From the NCBI GenBank assembly GCA_964390645.1, contig CAYMLL010000412.1, positions 1 through 5,668 on the forward strand: a DNA stretch of 5,668 bases, written 5' to 3'. The position numbers were made by a program, and so were the translations under genes. This stretch comes from CAYMLL01 sp964390645 (GTDB taxonomy: Bacteria > Planctomycetota > UBA8108). How positions within the stretch are numbered: the first letter of the stretch is position 1; every line of letters begins with the position of its first letter. Positions 1 to 5,540 of the stretch are shown here, piece by piece. A model generated the notes under the pieces. That model made no database searches and was not told the origin of the DNA. It saw only the letters and a list, made by a program, of their open reading frames with translations.

Positions 1-73
1 GCGCGGTGCGCGCGCTACGCTCTGGGGGCGCTGAGGGGCAAACCGGCGAGGCCGACGATTTCGGCCACCCCGG

Positions 74-102
74 TTGCCCCGCACTGATCGGCTGGCTATA
101 AT
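74..102 (+). promoter_or_regulatory. Sigma70-like promoter of the tRNA-Ala gene
   Basis: A perfect TATAAT -10 box lies at 97-102. A TTGCCC -35 box (4 of 6 to TTGACA) lies at 74-79, with an optimal 17-base spacer. Transcription would start near 109-110, leaving a leader of about 57 bases before the tRNA at 166. The bases after the -10 box are very GC-rich (CCCGCGC), a discriminator type typical of stable-RNA promoters under growth-rate or stringent control; that regulatory reading is inference. Confidence 0.75.
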
Positions 103-165
103 CCCGCGCTCCCGACGGGACCGACCGTGCACCGGCGAATCCGCGGAAGAGTCGACGTCCACAAG

Positions 166-241
166 GGGCCTATAGCTCAGCTGGGAGAGCGCTGCGTTCG
201 CAATGCAGAGGTCTGGGGTTCGAGTCCCCATAGGTCCACCA
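166..241 (+). tRNA. tRNA-Ala (anticodon CGC), CCA encoded
   Basis: The full cloverleaf can be folded by hand. The acceptor stem pairs 166-172 with 231-237, and includes the G3-U70 wobble (168/235), the main alanine identity element. The D stem is 175-178/187-190. The anticodon stem is 192-196/204-208, with a seven-base loop carrying CGC at 199-201, which reads GCG codons. The variable loop is five bases. The T stem is 214-218/226-230 with the loop TTCGAGT. The discriminator base is A238, followed by a genomically encoded CCA (239-241). The gene has its own promoter upstream and a terminator eight bases downstream, so it looks like a monocistronic unit. Its 3' end is a typical integration target, but no second copy of that end occurs in the window. 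Confidence 0.97.
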
Positions 242-248
242 GAACACA

Positions 249-282
249 CCCCTCGGCAAGACCTGCCGAGGGGTTCTTTCTT
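249..282 (+). terminator. Rho-independent terminator of tRNA-Ala
   Basis: A perfect 10-base-pair stem (CCCCTCGGCA at 249-258 with TGCCGAGGGG at 264-273) closes a five-base loop AGACC. It is followed by the T-rich run TTCTTTCTT (274-282). Its position just after the encoded CCA fits termination of the tRNA transcript. Confidence 0.93.
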
Positions 283-490
283 GGGCTCGCACCAGCAGTT
301 ACGAGATCCTCTCCGTCCTCGCCCTGTTCCTCCTCACCTCTTTTTTCGTCGGCCAAAGTGCCAGGCGACGACTCCGGTGTAGTGGTCCAGCGAGTTTCCG
401 GGGCTCGCGTCGTGGGTTTCGACGATTCTCCAGATCTGGATTCATGATGTTCTCTGACGTCACTTCCCATGACTTTCTCGAAGAACCGAA
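283..490. other. Spacer without a recognisable gene
   Basis: I see no supported gene, RNA or clear promoter here. It contains a 12-base perfect palindrome TCCAGATCTGGA (429-440) and a short T run near 341-346 with no hairpin before it. Open frames on both strands give no recognisable protein. Confidence 0.5.
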
Positions 491-1438
491 ATGGCCGGTC
501 GCGAGCGATTTCCACTACCCTGGGGCTGGACGAGGACTGTCCGGTCGAGCGTTGTACACGCCGCTTCGATGGCCTCCGCCGCGTTGACGTCGGCTTGGAG
601 CAGGGCGGCGGGGGACCGACGCCCGAAAGTACGAATGGTCGCCCGTTTGGAGCGAGCGAAGACCGAGATCGCCCTCCTGACGAAAGAGCTGTGCATCAAG
701 GACGCCCGGTGGAGCCGCGTGCCGCCGAGACGTCGACCGTACTACGGGCCGATTCACCGGATGAGGATCCTGAAGCTGAAGGCGGCACGAGGTTGGTCCA
801 CGTCGCAGGTCACGCAGTTTCTTCTGGTCACCGAGGAGACCGTCGCTTCGTGGACGAAGCCGGCCGACGAAGAAGGTGAGCGGAGCCTGCTTCAGATCGG
901 CGAGCCGGTGAACAAGTTCCCGGATTACGTCGGCTGCCTCGTTCGGTGTTTGAAGATCGTGTGTCCGACGATGGGCAAGGTCCGGATCGCTCAGACGCTT
1001 GCCAGAGCGGGTCTGCAGCTTGGAACGACCACGGTGGGGCGGATGATCGAGGAAGACAAGCCGGAGAAAGACCCAGGCGAGCTGGCGCTCGAAGAAGAGG
1101 CTCCACCGTGTTCGACGGGAGATCGCAGAGCGAAGTATGCCGACCACATCTGGCACGTCGACTTCTCGACTGTTCCCACGGCGAGCGGCTTCCGGGTGCC
1201 GTGGCTTCCGCACTCCCGGCCTCTTCGCTGGCCGTTTTGCTGGTGGGTAGCTGTCGTCATCGATCAGTTCTCGCGCCGCGTGAACGGATTGGCGCTTTTC
1301 AATCGACCTCCGTCTTCTGCCCAGGTTTGCGATTTTCTTGGCGGCTTTATGGAGAGGACTGAGTCGAGACCGAGGCATGTGACCATCGACAAGGGCAGCC
1401 AGGACGTTACGGTCGTTGAACGATCTGTTGCCTGTCGA
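491..1438 (+). pseudogene. Degenerate integrase/transposase (HTH plus DDE rve core), internally deleted
   Basis: The frame from 491 reads as an integrase of the kind found in IS elements. Residues about 50-75 (LERAKTEIALLTKELCIKDA) form a helical leader. Residues about 88-135 form a winged or helix-turn-helix region (AARGWSTSQVTQFLLV, TVASW). Residues about 140-190 hold a second helical segment (EPVNKFPDYV, GKVRIAQTLARAGL). The rve core starts with the first catalytic Asp at residue 224 (WHVDFS), continues through WPFCWWVAVVIDQFSRRV, and has the second Asp at residue 300 (TIDKGSQ). The expected third residue appears in VTVVERS (Glu 310), only 10 residues after Asp 300 instead of about 35. An in-frame deletion of roughly 25 codons is therefore likely, and the catalytic fold cannot be intact. 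After about 1435 the translation no longer resembles the family, although the frame stays open to 1768. The N-terminus before residue about 21 may also be frame-shifted. No terminal inverted repeats were found. Family identification is from memory of motifs. Confidence 0.78.
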
Positions 1439-1550
1439 TTTCTTGTTGCTCGCGAACTGGACTCCATTACGATCCTGTGGGGGTCGGCGTGGTCCGGACG
1501 TTGTCGGACCATTTGTCGACCCGTGAACTGCCCCGACCATGGAGACAATC

Positions 1551-1556
1551 GAGGAC
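1551..1556 (+). promoter_or_regulatory. Ribosome binding site deciding the start of the ankyrin-S41 gene
   Basis: GAGGAC lies eight bases (counted from the end of GAGG) before the ATG at 1563. The in-frame ATG at 1539 has no purine-rich motif upstream (GAACTGCCCCGACC). Starting at 1563 also places a signal peptide exactly at the N-terminus. Confidence 0.65.
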
Positions 1557-1562
1557 ACTGCA

Positions 1563-4286
1563 ATGCCGCTCAGTCAACGCATCGCGACATTGGCAACTCT
1601 GGTCATTTGTCTTTCCGGGCGTGTCTCATCGACGGACGCGCCTCCACAGTCCGGAGCACCCTCCTTGCCACAGTTCGATGCTGTCAGTCCGGCGAAGTCC
1701 ACCCAGGTCATACGGCAATCATCCGCCGTGACTGGGACCTCGCCGCCGGTCTCCGACGTTGCACCTGATCAGCCCCCTGCGACACCGACCGCAGATCAGG
1801 GGATCCTCGAGCAGGCGAAGAGAAGTGCCGCTCACAAATTCGTGGCCGATTTCATGACATCAGTGGTCAAGGGGACTCCCCAGGACCTCGAGAAGGTCAC
1901 GTACCTGGGCCATCCCAGGGACGAGTTCGCCCGGTGGGCAGGAGACTCCGACAACCGCAAGGCCGCACCGGTCTGGGATCGCAGTACCGGAGACCGGGAG
2001 GCTCGGCGCCGGACGCAAATGCTCCAGACCATGCGCGAGTGTTCCGACGGTGTGAAATCACTCAACCTGGATCTGTCGGAACTGGAGATTGTCGAGATCC
2101 GGAAGGACGATGACATCAAGGTGGTTCTGGCAATCCCGACTCACTCCGTCCTGGTGCACCCGAGCGATCGTATCGAGACGCCTCGTGGATCGTTGTGTTT
2201 CGACGCTCCGAGGTTTGCGGTCAGGCCGAAGATCGCTGGTCGTCCTGCTCCTCGGCTTCCACCCGAAGGAACACCTCTTCACAGGGCAGCCGAAGACGGG
2301 GATGTGGAAACCGTCAGGAAGCTGCTCACGTCGGGGGCCGACATCAACTCCCTGGAGACCCAAGATGGTGAATCACCGCTGCATCGGGCCATCACAAGGG
2401 TCCGGACGGCCGTGGCGAAACTCCTGATTGACAGCGGTGCTGACTTGAACCTCGGTCGAAGACGTGACGGGCAGACACCGCTGCAGATGGCTGAAGGGCG
2501 ACAACGCGTCGAAATCACACAGTTGCTTCGCGCCAAGGGAGCTTCGTCTCGTCGCGTTACGCGAACTCGCTCCCCCAAGCTGTCGCCGTTTTCACGGGTC
2601 TCCTGCCGGGAAGATTCGGCCACGGTGACCTACAACGGAGTGGCCCTGCAGCTGGTGTCTCTGAATGGCCTTCCGATCAAGCAAATCCTCGACTACTGCA
2701 AGAAAACGTACGGCGGGCGATGGGAGAAGCGGTTTGCCGAAGACCTGGTGGAAGTTCTGGTTGGCATGGGGCAAGAGGTGGGTACCACCTGTTCCCTGGT
2801 ACTCGAGGATGCAACAGGAAAGGTCATCAAGGTCGCGAATGCCAGGATGACCAGGGAATTGCGGCAGGCGGTCTGGCGAGCGCGTCAGGGGCAGCCGCGT
2901 TCGGCCGTACCTGTACCGTTCAATCGTGCGGTTGCTCTGTCGACGCTCGAGAAGCTGAAGCGGACCATGAAGGAGCGCTGGGCGTATTTCCAGGCCGGTG
3001 AAACTGGCTTCGACGGCCAGTTCGCCGCTGCAGAAAGACAGGCGGCCTCTGGACATTTCGACGGGGCGAAGGGGCTCGTGCGGTTCCAGGTCACGGTCGC
3101 CCGTCTGATCGGATCAGGCATTGACGGACACGCCCGTATCGAAGTGGCCGGATTGGCTCCGCTTGAAAGTCGTCACCTTCCGTTTCTGGTTCGACCACTC
3201 GACGATCGTTACGTGGCGTTCAAACCCGATCGGAGTGGATTCCTGGAGCCCGATTCCCCTTACATCACCCACCTGGGGGGCGAAGCCGGTACGATGTTCT
3301 CCATCGACTCGCTCGTCGAACGTCTCGCTCCGTTCTCCCCGAATGGATCACTCCAATACCGTAAGCACCAGGCCCTGAGGCTTCTTCGACGACTGGACCT
3401 GGTCGAGACGCTGCTCGACATTGAGTTGGGGGACCGGTTGCGAGTTGCTCTCCAGCAGGAAGTCAAGGCGACCCCGCCCGGTTCGCCTCGGCTCTTGTCC
3501 GCTTCCGGTCAATTTCCCACCTACGGTAGCTTTCCTCGCCACCCCTCTCGGCTGATCGATGGCCGTATCGGCTATCTCAGGATCGCCTCGATGAACGAAC
3601 AGGCCGTTGCCGAGATCAGGGAGTGGATGCCGCGTTTTCGGGATTCCGCGGGGCTGATTGTCGACGTGCGGGGAAACGGTGGTGGGCGGCGGACGTCCCT
3701 GTTGGCGTTGGCCGATTTCCTGGTTGGTCCGGAAGAACCACCGGTGGTCGTCAACGCCGCAAAATACCGTCTCCATTCCGACCTGCCGCAGAACCATCTC
3801 GCCAATCGGTTTCTGTTCCCGGTCTCCTCGGCCCATTGGAATCAGGTACAGCGAGACGCGATCGCACGTTTCGAGAGAACATTCCGGCCCAGGTGGACTC
3901 CGGCCGCCAACCAGTTCAGCGACTGGCATTACCTGGTTCTTTCGCACCAGAGTCGTCCGGATACGTTTCATTTCGACAAACCAGTGGTTGTGCTGATGGA
4001 CGATCGGTGCTTTAGCGCGACGGACGTTTTTCTGGCCGGGCTCAAGCAACTGGATGGTGTGACGTTGATGGGCACTCCCAGCGGCGGAGGCAGTGCCCGA
4101 TCCGTCTCGTTTGATCTCGGTGCAGCACGCGTTCGCCTTGCCTCGATGGCCTCGTTCCAGCCCGACGGGCAGTTGTTCGACGGCAATGGTGTGCAGCCGG
4201 ACAAGGTTGTGGAGGCGACACCCGAGTTCTTTATCGGTGGGACCGACGCGGTCCTGGCTTCTGCGGTCCAGTTCCTGGCTGAATGA
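1563..4286 (+). CDS. Exported ankyrin-repeat S41-family peptidase (907 aa)
   Basis: Predicted extracytoplasmic serine peptidase of the C-terminal-processing/tricorn-like S41 clan. Residues 1-23 look like a signal peptide (MPLSQR, then hydrophobic IATLATLVICLSG, possible cleavage near VSS). Residues 25-76 are a Pro/Ser/Thr-rich linker. Residues 78-225 form a domain I do not recognise. Residues 236-328 carry three ankyrin repeats (GTPLHRAAEDGDVETVRKLL, SPLHRAI, GQTPLQMAEG; each ends in a G-A turn). Residues 345-430 look PDZ-like (LVSLNGLPIKQIL, residues 364-376). The S41 part follows: a helical start at 467-500 (TMKERWAYF), DGH at 521-523, strand IGYLRIASM from 669, LIVDVRGNGGG at 698-708, the nucleophile motif DDRCFSATD with candidate Ser818, GTPSGGGS at 837-844 and GNGVQPD near 874-880. 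The canonical CtpA lysine position aligns with Gly843. Lys828 is a nearby alternative; its role is unknown. The start at 1563 is preferred over 1539 because of the ribosome binding site and signal peptide. The gene is uninterrupted and stands alone between mobile-element remnants. Substrate unknown; the ankyrin repeats suggest protein binding. Confidence 0.9.
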   Translation: MPLSQRIATLATLVICLSGRVSSTDAPPQSGAPSLPQFDAVSPAKSTQVIRQSSAVTGTSPPVSDVAPDQPPATPTADQGILEQAKRSAAHKFVADFMTSVVKGTPQDLEKVTYLGHPRDEFARWAGDSDNRKAAPVWDRSTGDREARRRTQMLQTMRECSDGVKSLNLDLSELEIVEIRKDDDIKVVLAIPTHSVLVHPSDRIETPRGSLCFDAPRFAVRPKIAGRPAPRLPPEGTPLHRAAEDGDVETVRKLLTSGADINSLETQDGESPLHRAITRVRTAVAKLLIDSGADLNLGRRRDGQTPLQMAEGRQRVEITQLLRAKGASSRRVTRTRSPKLSPFSRVSCREDSATVTYNGVALQLVSLNGLPIKQILDYCKKTYGGRWEKRFAEDLVEVLVGMGQEVGTTCSLVLEDATGKVIKVANARMTRELRQAVWRARQGQPRSAVPVPFNRAVALSTLEKLKRTMKERWAYFQAGETGFDGQFAAAERQAASGHFDGAKGLVRFQVTVARLIGSGIDGHARIEVAGLAPLESRHLPFLVRPLDDRYVAFKPDRSGFLEPDSPYITHLGGEAGTMFSIDSLVERLAPFSPNGSLQYRKHQALRLLRRLDLVETLLDIELGDRLRVALQQEVKATPPGSPRLLSASGQFPTYGSFPRHPSRLIDGRIGYLRIASMNEQAVAEIREWMPRFRDSAGLIVDVRGNGGGRRTSLLALADFLVGPEEPPVVVNAAKYRLHSDLPQNHLANRFLFPVSSAHWNQVQRDAIARFERTFRPRWTPAANQFSDWHYLVLSHQSRPDTFHFDKPVVVLMDDRCFSATDVFLAGLKQLDGVTLMGTPSGGGSARSVSFDLGAARVRLASMASFQPDGQLFDGNGVQPDKVVEATPEFFIGGTDAVLASAVQFLAE

Positions 4287-4455
4287 AGCGCCGCGCTCGT
4301 CAGGAACTCGGGGCTTGGTGACGGCAACGAACTGGACTTGCGCGGGAATCCCCTTCCCGACGCCGTGTACGATTCACAGATTCCGCGCCTCGAGTCGCGG
4401 GGAGTGAAGGTCTGGGTTGACCCGAAGCCAGCGGTCCCGGTCTTCACCCCCTCTC
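4287..4455 (+). pseudogene. Remnant: C-terminal end of a leucine-rich-repeat protein
   Basis: Directly after the TGA of the peptidase gene, and in the same frame, the translation reads ALVRNSGLGDGNELDLRGNP, then QIPRLESRGVKVWVD (ending at 4421). This matches the closing segment seen in many bacterial leucine-rich-repeat proteins, roughly 'L-v-N-x-GLG-x-G-d-x-LdLrgNPL ... IP-L-x-x-RGV-V'. There is no start codon, ribosome binding site or upstream repeat, so it is a fragment. A TTG at 4338 could serve as a start but would cut the motif in half. The same frame stays open to the TAA at 4560-4562, but what follows about 4440 is low-complexity and arginine-rich. The sense in the DNA moves to the next frame there. 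Recognition is from the motif only. Confidence 0.7.
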
Positions 4456-4593
4456 GAGAAGAACGCCCAGGGCTACGAGGAGCATCGCCACGAGCAGAGC
4501 GGCATCGTCGTGGTGCAACTGTCGGGCGGGACCTTCCAGATGGGAAGTCCCGAGAACGGTAACCGCCCGACTCGATCGCGAGCGACGGGTTGA
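4456..4593 (+). pseudogene. Remnant: N-terminal part of an FGE/SUMF1-like (sulfatase-modifying factor) domain
   Basis: In frame 1 from 4456 the translation reads EKNAQGYEEHRHEQSGIVVV, then QLSGGTFQMGSPENGNRP, ending at a TGA at 4591-4593. GGTFxMGSPE is the signature opening of formylglycine-generating-enzyme/SUMF1-like domains, which normally continue for another 200 or more residues. Here the similarity stops at about 4566. The leucine-rich-repeat remnant sits immediately upstream in frame 0. One single-base indel between about 4422 and 4460 would join the two, so they are probably pieces of one broken gene. The 3' boundary near 4566 may mark a deletion or insertion point next to the IS66 remnant. 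Confidence 0.68.
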
Positions 4594-4687
4594 CGTCGCG
4601 CTCGAGCGGTTATCCGACCGCTGCCCTACCGGTCGACCAGTGGGGCCCAGGTGCGCGTAGATGTTGAGCTCAGGTTTCCCGGGAGCC
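4594..4687. other. Spacer between the broken gene and the IS66 remnant
   Basis: No gene is seen. A short inverted repeat, AGCGGT (4605-4610) and ACCGCT (4617-4622), is present but has no T-run. An IS66 terminal repeat would be expected in this stretch, but I could not match one to the other side of the element. Confidence 0.4.
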
Positions 4688-5320
4688 TTACCGAGCAGTT
4701 CCCGCCGTCTGCTTCTCGGCCCGCTTGCGCTCTACTGTCCAGCCGAGCAGCGTCAGTTCATCGAGGCGGTCCCCGGGCGACTTCATCACGCGAGCGATGA
4801 CGTCGCTCAGGTACTCGAAGGGATTCAGCTCGAGCTTCTTCGCGCTCTGCGCGAGCGAGTAGAAGACCGACGCTCGCTCACCGCCTGCCTTCGCACTGCC
4901 GAGGAAAAGGTAGTTCTCGCGCCCGATCACTGCCGGACGAATCGAGCGCTCGCAGGCGTTGTTGTCGATCTCGGACTCGGCGACCTCGAGATAGCGCGCC
5001 ATAACTACCCACTGCCCGATCGCGTACTGACACGCCTTGCCCAGCTTCGACTTCGGCGTCGGGATCGGAGCCAGCGCGTCGATTCACTCCCTGAGCGCGT
5101 CGAAGACACTTCGAGACTTCTCCCGGCGCAGTTCCTCGACGAGATCGCGATTCATGCAATCGCGGCAGCGTTACTTGCCTTGCTCGTAGCGCTTGACCCG
5201 AAACTGCCCGGGGACGATGTCGAGCTCTTCGGTGACGACATCGCCCACTCGCGCCATCTCGTTCGAGCAGCACGCGCAGATGCGTTCGCTCTGTGGCGGG
5301 TCGACAGGCTCGTGGCTTCG
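4688..5320 (-). pseudogene. tnpC: IS66 transposase (tnpC) remnant: zinc finger joined to C-terminus, two stop codons
   Basis: One continuous minus-strand frame from 5320 holds both ends of an IS66 transposase. The first part reads SERICACCSNEMARVGDVVT, then EELDIVPGQFRVKRYEQGK, a TAA (5173-5171), and RCRDC. These are the paired cysteines of the IS66 zinc-binding domain, with the stop standing where a Tyr codon (TAC or TAT) is likely. The frame then jumps to DLVEELRREKS and DALRE, a TGA (5086-5084) where Trp (TGG) is likely, and PTPKSKLGKACQYAIGQW. It ends with the hallmark SEIDNNACERSIRP, FLGSAKAGGERA and the RLDELTLLGW tail, terminating at 4688. The segment carrying the first catalytic residues is deleted between about 5156 and 5150. 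The part after the ATG at 5002 remains an open 104-codon frame but lacks a catalytic core. It is non-functional as a transposase. Confidence 0.85.
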
Positions 5321-5520
5321 TAGGCGTCACCTCGACGACGTATGACCGTCGGAGACGGTTCGCTCAGCTCTTGCTCCTCGCGCAGCCAGTTGCCGAGCAT
5401 GCTCGAGTGAAGGCCCTTCTGGCGGGCGAATGCCCCCTTGGTGAGCCCGCTCGAATGAAACTCGCGGAGAATCTCTGCGCGTTGCTCCGGCGTGAAGCGT
5501 CGTCGCTCCTTCTTCGGCAT
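5152..5520 (-). CDS. tnpA: IS66 tnpA-like HTH protein, N-terminus intact, C-terminus replaced
   Basis: The frame starts at an ATG (5520) with a perfect AGGAGG eight bases upstream. Residues 1-50 read as the IS66/IS3-type OrfA helix-turn-helix: KKERRRFTPEQRAEILREF, then GLTKGAFARQKGLHSSMLGN and WLREEQ. This is a DNA-binding accessory protein needed for IS66 transposition. From about residue 60-65 the translation becomes Ser/Arg/Ala-rich and out of frame with the IS66 zinc-finger segment encoded by the same DNA (5320-5156). The last half of the 122 codons is therefore almost certainly not original sequence but a result of the deletion that removed the tnpA end and tnpB. It may still be translated. 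Function beyond DNA binding is not expected. Confidence 0.65.
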   Translation of the reverse strand: MPKKERRRFTPEQRAEILREFHSSGLTKGAFARQKGLHSSMLGNWLREEQELSEPSPTVIRRRGDAYEATSLSTRHRANASARAARTRWREWAMSSPKSSTSSPGSFGSSATSKASNAAAIA

Positions 5521-5528
5521 GGTGAGTA

Positions 5529-5534
5529 CCTCCT
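5529..5534 (-). promoter_or_regulatory. Ribosome binding site of tnpA
   Basis: The minus strand reads AGGAGG (plus-strand CCTCCT at 5529-5534), eight bases before the ATG whose first base is 5520. This full Shine-Dalgarno match fixes the tnpA start. Confidence 0.8.
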
Positions 5535-5540
5535 GCCGAG

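Larger units (their letters stand above)
4688..5534 (-). mobile_element. IS66-family insertion sequence, internally deleted remnant
   Basis: Reading the minus strand, the order is ribosome binding site, tnpA N-terminus, IS66 zinc-finger segment and IS66 transposase C-terminus, all within about 0.85 kb. A complete IS66 is usually about 2.5 kb with tnpA, tnpB and a transposase of about 500 residues. tnpB and most of the transposase catalytic core are missing. No convincing terminal inverted repeats or target duplication were found at either side, so the limits given are those of the recognisable coding parts. Confidence 0.82.

Noticed and set aside
1..96. Possible end of an upstream protein gene at the left edge
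   Set aside because: The three plus-strand frames open from the edge stop at 34, 87 and 101, and none gives a recognisable peptide; too short to support.
429..440. 12-base perfect palindrome TCCAGATCTGGA as a possible operator
   Set aside because: About one 12-base palindrome is expected by chance in 5.7 kb, and it is not next to a promoter or an intact gene.
127..447. Plus-strand frame of about 106 codons across the tRNA
   Set aside because: Residues such as GPIAQLGERCVRNAEVWGS are the familiar translation of a tRNA gene; it also spans the terminator. It is a tRNA artefact.
177..515. Minus-strand frame of about 112 codons ending in the tRNA
   Set aside because: Its end (DLWGLEPQTSALRTQRSPS) is the well-known antisense-tRNA artefact, and the rest has no recognisable protein.
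1446..1473. Possible promoter for the peptidase gene: TTGCTC, 16-base spacer, TACGAT
   Set aside because: The boxes match only 3 of 6 and 4 of 6 bases; too weak to call, although a promoter is expected between about 1435 and 1550.
515..1558. Long minus-strand open frame opposite the integrase
   Set aside because: It is Arg/Pro/Ser-rich with no motif, and lies fully opposite a frame with clear integrase motifs; it is a shadow of GC-rich coding DNA.
1563..1623. Peptidase N-terminus as a lipoprotein signal (LVIC, Cys16)
   Set aside because: The residue before the Cys is Ile rather than Gly/Ala/Ser, so the lipobox is poor; an ordinary signal peptide is more likely.
4559..4593. GTAAC at 4559 as the left end of the IS66 element
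   Set aside because: IS66 ends often begin GTAA, but no matching inverted copy is found beyond tnpA, so the end cannot be placed.
4661..5323. Plus-strand open frame of 220 codons over the IS66 remnant
   Set aside because: The opposite strand carries unmistakable IS66 transposase motifs (IDNNACERSIRP); this frame is its shadow.
4878..5330. Minus-strand 150-codon frame overlapping tnpC and tnpA
   Set aside because: It is Arg-rich, motif-free and out of frame with the IS66 zinc finger and C-terminus; it is open only because of composition.
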